Of a stretch of DNA of 64,000 nt, positions 50,564 to 59,080 are shown piece after piece; the first letter of the stretch is position 1, and every line of letters begins with the position of its first letter. The notes beneath the pieces are model-generated. The model made no database searches and was not told where the DNA came from. It saw nothing but the letters and a program-made list of their open reading frames with translations. The translations under genes and the position numbers were made by a program. Origin of the DNA: Deinococcus seoulensis (GTDB lineage: Bacteria > Deinococcota > Deinococci > Deinococcales > Deinococcaceae); assembly GCF_014648115.1 (NCBI RefSeq), contig NZ_BMQM01000022.1, positions 7,255 through 71,254 on the forward strand. The letters run 5' to 3'.

Positions 50564-51642
50564 TGACTGCCGTCCAGGTTCCCGGCGTCCACACGACCCT
50601 CCGGCGTGGAGAGGACACCATGCTGCCCAACTGGGCGCTGGACGCCGAAGAGCAGCTGACGCTCATGGCCGACGCGAAGGTCTTCAAGCGCCTGATCCGC
50701 TACCGGCACTACCGGGACAACACCTACACCACCGCCCAGCTCACGTACGCCCTGGAGATTGACCCGCGCACGGTCCGCAGCAGCCTCGAGCGATTGCGGG
50801 ACCGGGGCCTGGTCGTGACCCTGGACGGCCTGCACTGCGCCCCGGACGCCGCCAGCCGACTCACCCCTGCGCAGGTCCGGGCCGGTGCCCTCGCCTGGAC
50901 GGAACAGGGCAAGGCCGACGCAAGGGCCGCGCAAGACCCGCGCAAGGGCACTGCAAAGGGTCTGCAAAAAGACCCCGCCCAGAATCCGGAAAACAGCGAC
51001 CTGCACAGCATTCCCGGTTCCCTGAAGAAAGGAAGAAAAGAAGAAAGGAAAGAAGAACAGAACAACCCCCCTACCCCCCAGGGGGCAGAGGCGCGGCAAG
51101 ACACCGCGCCGGTGGTTGAAGTTGCACCCCCCACCGACCTTCCGGAAGTTCTGTGCTCGCCTGACGGCGAGGCCGCTGTCGCGGCAACTGCGGACCTGCC
51201 CTTCACGGGTGAAGTTCAGACCACCCACCCCGCAGGCCGTGAACCAGGCACCACGGGCACTGAACAGGTTCCGGCCGCCCGGCGCCGCGCGGCCGCCCCG
51301 CTGCCCGAGCTGCCCGCCGACCTCGCCGCCCTCCCCGGCCTGACCGATGCCTGGGCCGCGTGGCTCCAGTACCGCCGCGAACGCCGCCTCGCCACCGCGC
51401 CCAGCACCGCCACCGGCATGTTCAACAAACTCCGCACCCTCGCCGCCGAAGGCCACCCGCCGGTCGACGTCATCCGGACCAGCATCGAGAACGGCTGGCA
51501 GGGACTCTTTCCGCTCCGGGCCGCGCACGTCGTGAAATTCACCCCCCGCCCCCAGACCACGCAGGCCGCCAACGAGCAGGCCGCGCAGCGAGCGAGCGAC
51601 GTGTACGCCGCGCTGCAGGAGGACACCCGTGCCATTTTCTGA
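50563..51642 (+). CDS. Phage replication protein
   Basis: 359 residues. N-terminal winged-helix domain (TTAQLTYALEIDPRTVRSSLERLRDRGLVV, ~55-90), a low-complexity linker with KKGRKEERKEEQ, and a C-terminal domain with GMFNKLRTLAAEGHPPVDVIRTSIENGWQGLFP, common in phage DnaD/O-like replication initiators. Starts at 50563 with ATG overlapping the bet stop (TGATG). Likely opens the phage origin. Confidence 0.78.
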   Translation: MTAVQVPGVHTTLRRGEDTMLPNWALDAEEQLTLMADAKVFKRLIRYRHYRDNTYTTAQLTYALEIDPRTVRSSLERLRDRGLVVTLDGLHCAPDAASRLTPAQVRAGALAWTEQGKADARAAQDPRKGTAKGLQKDPAQNPENSDLHSIPGSLKKGRKEERKEEQNNPPTPQGAEARQDTAPVVEVAPPTDLPEVLCSPDGEAAVAATADLPFTGEVQTTHPAGREPGTTGTEQVPAARRRAAAPLPELPADLAALPGLTDAWAAWLQYRRERRLATAPSTATGMFNKLRTLAAEGHPPVDVIRTSIENGWQGLFPLRAAHVVKFTPRPQTTQAANEQAAQRASDVYAALQEDTRAIF

Positions 51643-52114
51643 CGCCCAGTTCGCCGCCGCGTGGACGGTCCTCGAAGACCGCTTCAGCCGCAAGCACAAC
51701 GCGCAGACCGTCAAGATCTACCGCAACATCCTCACCGCCGAACTCAGCGAAACGCAGTTCACGGACGCCTGCCGCGCCGCGTTCCGCCTGGACACGTTCT
51801 TCCCCAGCCCCCAGCGCCTCATTGACCTCGGCACCGGCTCGCAGGGCTTCCACCTGCAAGCCATCGCTGCCTGGGACACCTGCATGGACCGCATGCGCAG
51901 AGGCGAACAGATCACCGAACCCGGCAGCCTCGAGCGGCGCCTGCTGAACTCCGTCACGCACGGCCAACCCCTCGGGCACGTCGAAACGAAGCAACTGGAC
52001 TTCCTGAAAAAGGAATTCGTGACCCGCTACACGTCCGAACTCGCCCAGCAGGCCGCCGCCCGCACCCCCGCCCTCCCCGGCGCCCCCGTGGAGGTCCCCC
52101 GTGTACTCCAGTGA
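51629..52114 (+). CDS. Phage replication-associated protein (helicase-loader-like)
   Basis: 161 residues, helical. FRLDTFFPSPQRLIDLG is a segment seen in phage helicase loaders and related proteins. Overlaps the preceding gene by 14 nt; GTG start with AGGAGG 8 nt upstream. Function inferred from position and a weak motif. Confidence 0.6.
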   Translation: MPFSDAQFAAAWTVLEDRFSRKHNAQTVKIYRNILTAELSETQFTDACRAAFRLDTFFPSPQRLIDLGTGSQGFHLQAIAAWDTCMDRMRRGEQITEPGSLERRLLNSVTHGQPLGHVETKQLDFLKKEFVTRYTSELAQQAAARTPALPGAPVEVPRVLQ

Positions 52115-52307
52115 CCGCCGCGCCGGCCGCCCCGTCACCTTCGCCGCCGCCCTGGGAGCCGCGCCCGACGGTCCCCTCGAACTCAACCGCGCCGCCTCCG
52201 CCACCTGCCCCAGGTGCGGCCAGGAACCCCGCCTGTACCACCACGTCAGCCCCGCCGGGCGCGACGTGACCGTCTGGATTCCCGTTCACCACCACTGCCC
52301 CCGCTGA
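52101..52307 (+). CDS. Small zinc-ribbon-like phage protein
   Basis: 68 residues. CPRCG in the middle and HHHC at the end suggest a single zinc site. GTG start with GGAGGT 7 nt upstream, overlapping the previous gene by 14 nt. Function unknown. Confidence 0.65.
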   Translation: MYSSDRRAGRPVTFAAALGAAPDGPLELNRAASATCPRCGQEPRLYHHVSPAGRDVTVWIPVHHHCPR

Positions 52308-52329
52308 CCCCCACAGGAGGACCCCACCC

Positions 52330-53172
52330 ATGACCACGCACCGCACGTACGGCATCTACAGTCTCGAATTCCTCGGCCTGACCTCCCGGGACGTCCGCGA
52401 GATCGGCTGGGTCCACGACATCAAATGGGCCTTCACGCTCGGCGCCAGACCCGAACGGAAATTCGAACTCGACCACGCCCACGTCCTGTTCGGCGCGGCC
52501 GACACGGGCGGCCTGAAACTCGAAATCTGCCCCCGCCTGTCCGGCGAGCACCTGCCCGGCATCCTGATCACCACGACCCTCCAGGGCAACCTCACCACCG
52601 TCGCGGAAGGACCGAAGACGAAGTTCACCACCCGCGTCTCCCAGGAAGCGCTGGAGCAGGCGGGCCTGACGTCCGCCGTGCTGTTCGAAGCCAGCTGCAG
52701 CCTCGAATGCACGGTCGGGGACATGCCCACCCTGGAAGAACAGACCGACGCGCAGATCCTCGCGGAACTTACCGCGAACCGGCAGCTCCAGCAGGACCAC
52801 GGGCAGCTGATGGCCGACCTGGGCGCCCAGCCCCTCCTGACCCCCGCGCCGCAGGAGGCGCCCCAGGCGGACGCCCCCACCCCCGGCAACCAAGCGTACG
52901 ACCGCGTGGCCGCGCAGGTCGCCCAGGCGGACCGTGCGGGCGTGTACACCCTGCTGCAACTCATCCAGATCGACCCGAGCGACTGGGACGACGACACCAC
53001 CACCCCCGAGCAGGACCTCGCCAGCATGCGCGACACGCTGCTCCTGCACTGGGAGGCCCTCGCCGCCGCCCTGAACGCCGTCCCGCCCCGCCTGACCCTC
53101 CCCCTGCACCCGAAAGAACCCGGCGAGGACCTTCCGTTCCCCCTGGGCGACACCGACCCCGCCGCCGACTGA
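52330..53172 (+). CDS. Phage hypothetical protein
   Basis: 280 residues. N-terminal ~120 residues mixed alpha/beta with two close cysteines (SCSLEC), C-terminal helical part rich in Gln/Ala/Asp. AGGAGG 9 nt before the ATG. No family recognised; position in the replication module. Confidence 0.7.
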   Translation: MTTHRTYGIYSLEFLGLTSRDVREIGWVHDIKWAFTLGARPERKFELDHAHVLFGAADTGGLKLEICPRLSGEHLPGILITTTLQGNLTTVAEGPKTKFTTRVSQEALEQAGLTSAVLFEASCSLECTVGDMPTLEEQTDAQILAELTANRQLQQDHGQLMADLGAQPLLTPAPQEAPQADAPTPGNQAYDRVAAQVAQADRAGVYTLLQLIQIDPSDWDDDTTTPEQDLASMRDTLLLHWEALAAALNAVPPRLTLPLHPKEPGEDLPFPLGDTDPAAD

Positions 53173-53220
53173 CCAGACACACGGGGCCGCCAGGTGCGCG
53201 GCCCCCGCAGGTGACCCTTG

Positions 53221-54045
53221 ATGACCCACCCCACCCCTGAACCCCTCACCACCCACGAGCAGACCACCCTCACCCAGCTCGAAGGCACCATCCGCGACGG
53301 CTGGAACGGCTTCGTGACCGTCGGAGAAGCCCTCCTGACTATCCGGGACCAGCGCCTCTACCGCGCCGCGCACCGTACCTTCGGTGACTACTGCGAGCAG
53401 GTGTGGGGCTGGTCCCGCCAGCGCGCCCAGCAACTCATCGACGCCGCCGAAACCACGCACGCCCTGTCAACCATCGGTTTACACCCGGAGAACGAACGGC
53501 AGGCCCGCGAATTGAAGGAAGCGGCGAAGGTCGTTCAGCACCTGGAACCCGAGCAGATCGTGGCGGTCGCCCGGTACCTCAAAACCGCCACCGGCACCGA
53601 CAAGCCCACGACCAGCCAGGTCAAAGCGGCAGCCGAGGTCGCGGCCAGCATCGACGCGCACGCCACCGTCCAGCACCCCGACACGGGCGCCGAGGTGCCC
53701 CTGCACACCCTGACCGGCGAGCAACGCGCCGCCGCCATCGCCGAGAACGTCAGCACCGGCACGCACGAACGCCTCCAACGCCAGAAGCAGCACATCGAAG
53801 AGAGCAAGTTACAAGCCAACAGCAGTGGCAGGGGAGGCTGGACCGACTGGTGCCTCACCTACGCCCAGCAGCACCTCACCGACACCCAGGAACTCCGCAT
53901 CGTCATCAAACGCGACCCCAGCGGGAACCCCAAAGCGCAGACCCTCGTGATCGACACGCACACCCACACGACCATCGCTTCCGGAGAACCCGCCGACTGG
54001 CTCAAGAAAGCTGTCCTGAACCTCGCCGAGGAAGTCAGAGGATGA
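53221..54045 (+). CDS. Phage DNA-binding protein, ParB/DUF3102-like
   Basis: 274 residues. N-terminal VGEALLTIRDQRLYRAAHRTFGDYCEQVWGWSRQRAQQLIDAA resembles helix-turn-helix segments of phage and plasmid regulators (residues ~35-80), then a helical middle. Its last 4 nt overlap the RusA gene. ATG at 53221 preferred over TTG at 53218. Confidence 0.7.
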   Translation: MTHPTPEPLTTHEQTTLTQLEGTIRDGWNGFVTVGEALLTIRDQRLYRAAHRTFGDYCEQVWGWSRQRAQQLIDAAETTHALSTIGLHPENERQARELKEAAKVVQHLEPEQIVAVARYLKTATGTDKPTTSQVKAAAEVAASIDAHATVQHPDTGAEVPLHTLTGEQRAAAIAENVSTGTHERLQRQKQHIEESKLQANSSGRGGWTDWCLTYAQQHLTDTQELRIVIKRDPSGNPKAQTLVIDTHTHTTIASGEPADWLKKAVLNLAEEVRG

Positions 54046-54638
54046 ACCCCTTTCCGACCCGGCAGGCCGCCGAAGCGTACCTCGTCCGTATCCCAGACGC
54101 CGCCGTGCGCGACGCCACCCGCACCCGACTCGGCCTGACCGCGGACGCAGCCCCTGCGCCCGTCCCAGTGAGGGCGCCGCCCGTCCAGACAGTCGCCTTC
54201 CACGCGAGCGACCAGAAACAGGCCCCCCACGCCACCCTTACCTTCACCCTGCCGTTCCCACCCAGCCTCAACAGCATCTGGCGCGCCACCGTCATCACCG
54301 GCAAGGACCGCCGGCCACAGGCCCGCATCCTCCTCAGCCAGGAAGGCAGAGCGTACCGCCGCGCCGTGCGCGACGTCATCCACGCCCTGAACAACCCCCA
54401 CGCACCACCCGGCGCACGCCTGGCCGTTCAGCTCACCCTCCACAGCCCCACCCGCCGGAAGTTCGACGTGGACAACTACGCCAAAGCCTGCCTCGACGCC
54501 CTCACCCACGCCCACGTCTGGGCCGACGACTCCCTGGTCGACGAGTTACGCATCACGCGCGGCCCCGTCACCCCCGGCGGGCACGTGCACGTCGCCATCA
54601 CCCCACTCGGCCGCACCCTCTACGCCCCAGCGAGGTAA
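54042..54638 (+). CDS. rusA: RusA-like Holliday junction resolvase
   Basis: 198 residues. PFPPSLNSIW (~75) and the acidic catalytic region RRKFDVDNYAKACLDAL...ADDSLVDEL (~145-170) are RusA signatures. Cleaves Holliday junctions to resolve phage replication intermediates. The N-terminal ~70 residues precede the usual RusA start and may be a separate helical domain. ATGA overlap with the previous gene. Confidence 0.9.
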   Translation: MNPFPTRQAAEAYLVRIPDAAVRDATRTRLGLTADAAPAPVPVRAPPVQTVAFHASDQKQAPHATLTFTLPFPPSLNSIWRATVITGKDRRPQARILLSQEGRAYRRAVRDVIHALNNPHAPPGARLAVQLTLHSPTRRKFDVDNYAKACLDALTHAHVWADDSLVDELRITRGPVTPGGHVHVAITPLGRTLYAPAR

Positions 54639-54642
54639 CGCC

Positions 54643-55017
54643 ATGCCCCGAAAGAACCCGAAAAACACTCCCATCCACGCAGGCACCCTCCCCGCCGCGC
54701 TGCTCGCCGCCTCCAGCCTCGAACCCCGCACCGCCGCGCAGCTCCTCGACACTGCGCAACGGCGCGGCCAGTTCCCGGATGCCGACGAGCGGGCCGCCCG
54801 CCACGCCGCCGCCACCCTCCACGCCGGAACGCTCCTCACACGCCAAGGCCAGGGGGGGCAGGCCGACCCGTACCGCTACACCCTCACCACCACCGGCGAA
54901 GACACGCTCGAACACCTGCACGTCCCCCACAACCACACCCCCCGGGGCGAGACCGTGACGACCACCAACCACACGACACACCAGGCGCATCCCGCACCCC
55001 GCCCGAAGACCCCATGA
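54643..55017 (+). CDS. Phage hypothetical protein, winged-helix-like
   Basis: 124 residues. ALLAASSLEPRTAAQLLDTAQRRGQ followed by ATLHAGTLLTRQGQGG...YTLTTTGED looks like a helix-turn-helix and wing. The C-terminus is Thr/His/Pro-rich and probably disordered. ATGA overlap with the next gene. Confidence 0.6.
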   Translation: MPRKNPKNTPIHAGTLPAALLAASSLEPRTAAQLLDTAQRRGQFPDADERAARHAAATLHAGTLLTRQGQGGQADPYRYTLTTTGEDTLEHLHVPHNHTPRGETVTTTNHTTHQAHPAPRPKTP

Positions 55018-55595
55018 CCACTCCCCACCCAGAGGTGAAGATGCCCGGCCGGAAACCAAAACCCCCCATCACCATCAACCGTGGCCGCGAACAGATCCGC
55101 CGCCTTACCGCCCTGCGCACAGAACGCCGGGACGCCCGCCAGTACGCCCAGCAGTGGTACGCCGCGCTGCACACCTGGGACGTCCACCACCCCGACGTCC
55201 TCCCGAACATCAGCTACGCTCCCTTCCGCGACCAGGGTGCCTTCGACCCCCTCACCATGGGCGACGGAGGACCACCCCGGAAGTCCTACCTGCGCACCCC
55301 AGCAGGGGAGATCAGTGAAGCCGAAGTGGGCCGCCTCATCACGGACATGACCACCAGCCGCGTCCCGGAAACCGTGCAGCTCGGGCGGATGCTCGACCGC
55401 CTGCGCCGCCACGACCACGGGTGCATGCAGAGCCTCCTGCGGGGCGGCAGCTGGTCCTCCAACCGAGAAGGTGCCGTCCGGTACGCGGTGGCCGTCCTGA
55501 CCCTGGCCGTCCGCGTGGGGGACGTGCAGGCGGAGCGGCCACTCAAGCACGTGCAGGCCGAACTTGCTGGCTTACCAGTTGTTGTTTCTGTCTGA
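55014..55595 (+). CDS. Phage late regulator-like protein
   Basis: 193 residues, helical, basic N-terminus. Sits last in the early module right before a terminator and the cargo/terminase region, the position of ArpU/RinA-type late activators, but no certain family match. Cys and Trp are rare; LTALRTERRDARQYAQQWYAALHTWDV contains a long helix. Confidence 0.55.
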   Translation: MTTPHPEVKMPGRKPKPPITINRGREQIRRLTALRTERRDARQYAQQWYAALHTWDVHHPDVLPNISYAPFRDQGAFDPLTMGDGGPPRKSYLRTPAGEISEAEVGRLITDMTTSRVPETVQLGRMLDRLRRHDHGCMQSLLRGGSWSSNREGAVRYAVAVLTLAVRVGDVQAERPLKHVQAELAGLPVVVSV

Positions 55596-55638
55596 AACTG
55601 GTACGGTTCTGCTAAGTTCCACCACACGTCAACACCAG

Positions 55639-55659
55639 CCGCCCACCGGGGCGGTTTTT
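55639..55659 (+). terminator. Rho-independent terminator
   Basis: CCGCCC/GGGCGG stem with a 4-nt loop and T5, 44 bp after the stop at 55595. Confidence 0.85.
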
Positions 55660-55740
55660 CGTTAGGAATCGGACCGTGGACGTGAACGTGCCCCCTGTCG
55701 CGTCGCCATACCTGCACCCATCCACGATCCTTCCACGCGT

Positions 55741-55746
55741 TACCCT
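55741..55746 (+). promoter_or_regulatory. Leaderless -10 element (TACCCT)
   Basis: 5 nt upstream of the ATG at 55752. Confidence 0.5.
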
Positions 55747-55751
55747 GGCCT

Positions 55752-56144
55752 ATGCGCTCACTCGTCCTCGCTGACACCCTCACCCTCGGAAGCGCTTACG
55801 CTCAGTCCATTCCCGGCATGCTGCCCGCCAGTCCCGCGCAGCAGCAGGCCATCGCCCGCAACGCCAAGGCCTTCACTGGCAAAACCTGCGCCACATACGG
55901 CTATACCCTCCAGGAAGTGCCCTCAAACGTCACAGAAGCGAAGCGCAGACAAGCGACTGAATATGCCGTGAATTACGTACTGGAGACGTATAACCGTCTG
56001 GGCTTCACGCCAACAAAACTCCGCCGCGCACCAGACGGAGGAGGCGAGATCTACCTCGCCCAGGACCACAGTTACATGCAGATCGTCAACGTGAACGCTT
56101 CTGGGAAACGCTACACCGCTACCTTCGGCTGCGTGCTCAAGTAA
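55752..56144 (+). CDS. Exported cargo protein, unknown
   Basis: 130 residues. A weak signal peptide ends in SAYAQS (~18). Two cysteines (GKTCATYGY, ATFGCVLK) could form a disulfide in the mature protein. It has its own promoter and terminator inside the phage, so it is a cargo (moron) gene. The hydrophobic part of the signal is short and interrupted by Asp, which might mean decay. Confidence 0.6.
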   Translation: MRSLVLADTLTLGSAYAQSIPGMLPASPAQQQAIARNAKAFTGKTCATYGYTLQEVPSNVTEAKRRQATEYAVNYVLETYNRLGFTPTKLRRAPDGGGEIYLAQDHSYMQIVNVNASGKRYTATFGCVLK

Positions 56145-56149
56145 CCACC

Positions 56150-56173
56150 GCCCCGCCCAGCGCGGGGCTTTTT
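56150..56173 (+). terminator. Rho-independent terminator
   Basis: GCCCCG/CGGGGC stem with T5, directly after the stop at 56144. Confidence 0.8.
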
Positions 56174-56256
56174 CACGCCCACACCCTGAACGGCGACACG
56201 TTGCTGCCCCACTTCAATCAGCCAAAAGCGTGACGCGCCTGTGACACGCGCCGCGT

Positions 56257-56262
56257 TACCAT
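56257..56262 (+). promoter_or_regulatory. -10 element (TACCAT) of RNA element copy C
   Basis: TACCAT, 6 nt, then ACCCAACAA; TGACGC lies 20 nt upstream, the same arrangement as at copy B. Confidence 0.5.
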
Positions 56263-56268
56263 CACGTC

Positions 56269-56334
56269 ACCCAACAATGCAGACCCGCCCGAGTGAAGGC
56301 GGAAGGGCCGCCCCACCGCCGCGTGGGGCTTTTT
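56269..56334 (+). ncRNA. Small structured RNA element, copy C
   Basis: 5' ACCCAACAA; hairpin CCGCC/GGCGG (56285-56302) with loop CGAGTGAA; AAGGGCC linker; terminator GCCCCAC/GTGGGGC (56310-56329) with T5. Then a GGAGGTG ribosome-binding site and the small gene at 56361, an arrangement repeated at 62015-62067. Confidence 0.65.
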
Positions 56335-56360
56335 CATGCCGCCCCGGAGGTGGTCCGCTC

Positions 56361-56600
56361 ATGTCCAAGAAAGCGCAGCAGCGGGCCGCCCGGCGCACCC
56401 GCCTCCTGAAGTTCGTCCAGGCCCCATCACAGCCGGAACCCAGGTCCCGCGTGTTCCCGCCCGTCCGGGAGCCTTTCTACCTGCCAGACCTGCTGGGCTT
56501 CACGCCCCAGTGCTGGCAGGGGGACGTCCCGGAGATTGGGGAAGTGCCAGTGATCAGACGCGCTGAGGCAGCGGGTCAGTCCCATCAATGTGAGCCTTAA
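56361..56600 (+). CDS. Small phage protein after RNA copy C
   Basis: 79 residues. Starts MSKKAQQRAARRTRLLKFVQAP, basic; the 24-residue protein at 62067 starts MSSKALKFIQVP and is its shortened relative. GGAGGTG 9 nt upstream. Then a Pro/Phe-rich part. Function unknown. Its 3' end overlaps an antisense gene. Confidence 0.55.
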   Translation: MSKKAQQRAARRTRLLKFVQAPSQPEPRSRVFPPVREPFYLPDLLGFTPQCWQGDVPEIGEVPVIRRAEAAGQSHQCEP

Positions 56601-56772
56601 TTCGATCAATCACTTGCCGCTCGTCTGAAAACTGATTTGGCTCAAATGAGATCAGGTTGTCCAATCGGCCAGTAGTGGCTGCTGGGTGCCCTCTCTCTTG
56701 AAAGGCGGCAGTAAAACCGCTTTGAGCTGTACCTGTCACGCGAATAGCAAAGCCTTTGTAGAAATCTTCCAT
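56554..56772 (-). CDS. Small hypothetical protein (minus-strand cargo)
   Basis: 72 residues. MEDFYKGFAIRVTGTAQSGFTA begins a compact alpha/beta protein; similar short proteins occur widely as unnamed accessory genes. TACGGT lies 5 nt before the ATG. Base composition is less G+C-rich than the phage genes, so it is probably acquired cargo. Confidence 0.6.
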   Translation of the reverse strand: MEDFYKGFAIRVTGTAQSGFTAAFQERGHPAATTGRLDNLISFEPNQFSDERQVIDRIKAHIDGTDPLPQRV

Positions 56773-56856
56773 ACCCCACCGTACCCCTCTGGAGGCGATC
56801 ACCGTGACCCAAATTGACGCACTGAATCCCCGCTGCCGAGGAGTTGGGTGCGGCCC

Positions 56857-57261
56857 TCAAGAGGGCATTGAACTATGGAAAACCTCCTGCATCACAGTAG
56901 GTGTGCCCCTCAGGACCGCGTGGTACGACCCGGATGTGATCACGACCGCTGCGCGCGTCAACAGGTAGTACAGCGCCACGAGCACGCCTGATCCCAACAT
57001 CCACCAGTACCAGTCCACGATCTCGTACTCCCCGATAGAGGGCCGCACGTCGGTCGTGGCTGTCAGGCCCAGCAGGAAACACGCTGCGGCCGCCCACAGG
57101 AACGCTGGGTTGCGGACCTGCGTGTACGCCACGGCGTTCAGCGTGTTCACCGGCAACGCGATCCGGGAAGTATTCGTCTCCAGCAGGATCATGGCCCCCT
57201 GCCGCGTGAAGCGGTACCCGCCCCAGCCGTTGACGCTGACACCACCGATCACCGTATTCAT
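56857..57261 (-). CDS. Two-helix membrane protein (minus-strand cargo)
   Basis: 134 residues. Hydrophobic helices at about 52-70 and 83-105; soluble N-terminal beta part (VNGWGGYRFTRQGAMILLETNTSRIALPV) and C-terminal part. Opposite to the phage operon, so expressed separately, possibly from the prophage state. Function unknown. Confidence 0.65.
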   Translation of the reverse strand: MNTVIGGVSVNGWGGYRFTRQGAMILLETNTSRIALPVNTLNAVAYTQVRNPAFLWAAAACFLLGLTATTDVRPSIGEYEIVDWYWWMLGSGVLVALYYLLTRAAVVITSGSYHAVLRGTPTVMQEVFHSSMPS

Positions 57262-57336
57262 GCCGTCATTCTGGCTTCCCGACCGTTTCCGTCACGCCGC
57301 ACATGCCCAGCTTCGCGCCACCCAGGGAGGTGACCC

Positions 57337-57729
57337 ATGGCAACCCCGAAACGAGACAACCTCCGCGCCGCGCGGGCCCTGGTCGACGCCGCCCTCCAGG
57401 GAGACGCGCACGCTTGCGCAAGTCACGGAATTGCGCTCAGGACGCTGCAGAACTACCGCAAGCTCCTGAACACCGACGAAGAGCTTGCGCGGTTCTACGC
57501 GGAGCTGTCCCGCACCGTCACCACCCAGAACTGGGCGAACGAACTCAACCTCACCCTGACCGTCGCCATCCGCAAGCAGGGCGAGATGATCCGCGGCATC
57601 GAAGGCAGCAGCGCCGACACCATCAGCGCCGTCACCGGAGCCATCAAAGCCCTCAGCGAGATCGCCATCACGCGGGACGTCCTCGGGGCGGGGGAGGTGA
57701 ACGATGCTGGAGATGGTGACGCGGATTAA
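57337..57729 (+). CDS. Terminase small subunit-like protein
   Basis: 130 residues with an N-terminal helix-turn-helix (HACASHGIALRTLQNYRKLL, ~25-45) and a helical rest, directly before and overlapping terL by 26 nt. Recognises phage DNA for packaging. GAGGTG 7 nt before the ATG. Confidence 0.8.
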   Translation: MATPKRDNLRAARALVDAALQGDAHACASHGIALRTLQNYRKLLNTDEELARFYAELSRTVTTQNWANELNLTLTVAIRKQGEMIRGIEGSSADTISAVTGAIKALSEIAITRDVLGAGEVNDAGDGDAD

Positions 57730-59068
57730 AGCCACCCAGAAACGCGTCGCCCGCCTCACCCCGAAAGCACCCAGGACCCGCAGCGGCCTCACCCGCCGGC
57801 AGGCCTGGCTCGCCACGGCCCGTCTCAACCAGTTGCCGCCCGCCGGGGACTGGTTCGTGTGGCTGATCCTCGCGGGGCGAGGGTTCGGGAAGACCAGGAC
57901 CGGCGCGGAAACCATCGCGCAGTGGGCGCGGGACACCCCCCGCGGGCGCTTCGCCCTGGTCGCGCAGACCGCCGCGGACGCCCGGGACGTGATGGTAGAG
58001 GGGGAGTCGGGCCTGCTGAGCGTGCTGGATGAAGCTGAGCTGCGCGGCGGATCCGTGGACACCGCCTGGAACCGCTCGCTGGGGGAGCTGTACCTGCGGA
58101 ACGGTGCGCGCTTCAAGTGTTACAGCAGCGAAACGCCCCGCAAGCTCCGCGGCCCGCAGCATCACGGCGCGTGGGGGGACGAACCCGCCACGTGGAACGA
58201 CGCGGACCGGGGCACGGGGGAGGACACCACCTGGTCGAACCTGCTGTTCGGGTTGCGTCTCGGGCAGGACCCGCGCGTGGTGATGACGGGCACGCCCCGC
58301 CCGAACCGCCTGATCCGCGAGCTGAGGAAAGATGACGGGACGGTCCTGACAGGTGGAAGTACCAGCGAGAACCTCGGGAACCTGTCCGAGACGTTCAGGC
58401 GGAACGTGATCCGGAAGTACGAGGGCACGCGCCTGGGCCGGCAGGAGCTGGACGGTGAACTCCTCGAGGACACGCCGGGCGCCCTGTGGAAGTACGCGAT
58501 GTTCAACCGCGAACGCTTCCGCCTGACGTTCCAGGAGCTGCCGGACCTCATCCGGATCGTGGTGGCGATCGATCCGCAGGCCAGTCAGAGCAGCGACAGT
58601 GCCGAGACCGGGATCATCGTCGCCGGGAAGGACGCCGCCGGGCGCGCGTACGTCCTGGGTGACCTGTCCGGGAACTTCAGCCCCAGCGAGTGGGCGCAGA
58701 CCAGCATCGACGCGTACCACTACCACCGCGCCGACGCGATCGTCCCCGAGAAGAACAACGGCGGGGACATGGTCACGCACACCATCAGCACCGTCGACCG
58801 GCGCGTGCCCGTCAGGCCCGTCTGGGCCAGTCGGGGCAAACACACGCGGGCCGAGCCGATCAGCACGCTGTACGAGCAGGGCCTCGTGCATCACGTGGGT
58901 GTGTTCCCGGACCTGGAAGGGCAGATGACGACCTGGGTTCCCGGCGAGAAATCCCCCGACCGGATGGACGCCCTCGTGTGGGCGCTGACCGAACTGATGC
59001 TCGAAGAAGAGATCGAACCAGTGCCAGAAGAGACCGGTGCGTATGGCTGGGCCGGCTGGACCGGCTAG
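57704..59068 (+). CDS. terL: Terminase large subunit
   Basis: 454 residues. ATPase domain with Walker A LAGRGFGKT (~60) and Walker B GAWGDEPATW (~152); nuclease domain with IDPQAS (~290), and DRMDALVWAL near the end. Powers DNA packaging into the prohead. GGAGGT 6 nt before the ATG at 57704. Confidence 0.95.
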   Translation: MLEMVTRIKATQKRVARLTPKAPRTRSGLTRRQAWLATARLNQLPPAGDWFVWLILAGRGFGKTRTGAETIAQWARDTPRGRFALVAQTAADARDVMVEGESGLLSVLDEAELRGGSVDTAWNRSLGELYLRNGARFKCYSSETPRKLRGPQHHGAWGDEPATWNDADRGTGEDTTWSNLLFGLRLGQDPRVVMTGTPRPNRLIRELRKDDGTVLTGGSTSENLGNLSETFRRNVIRKYEGTRLGRQELDGELLEDTPGALWKYAMFNRERFRLTFQELPDLIRIVVAIDPQASQSSDSAETGIIVAGKDAAGRAYVLGDLSGNFSPSEWAQTSIDAYHYHRADAIVPEKNNGGDMVTHTISTVDRRVPVRPVWASRGKHTRAEPISTLYEQGLVHHVGVFPDLEGQMTTWVPGEKSPDRMDALVWALTELMLEEEIEPVPEETGAYGWAGWTG

Positions 59069-59080
59069 AGGAGGTGAAGC

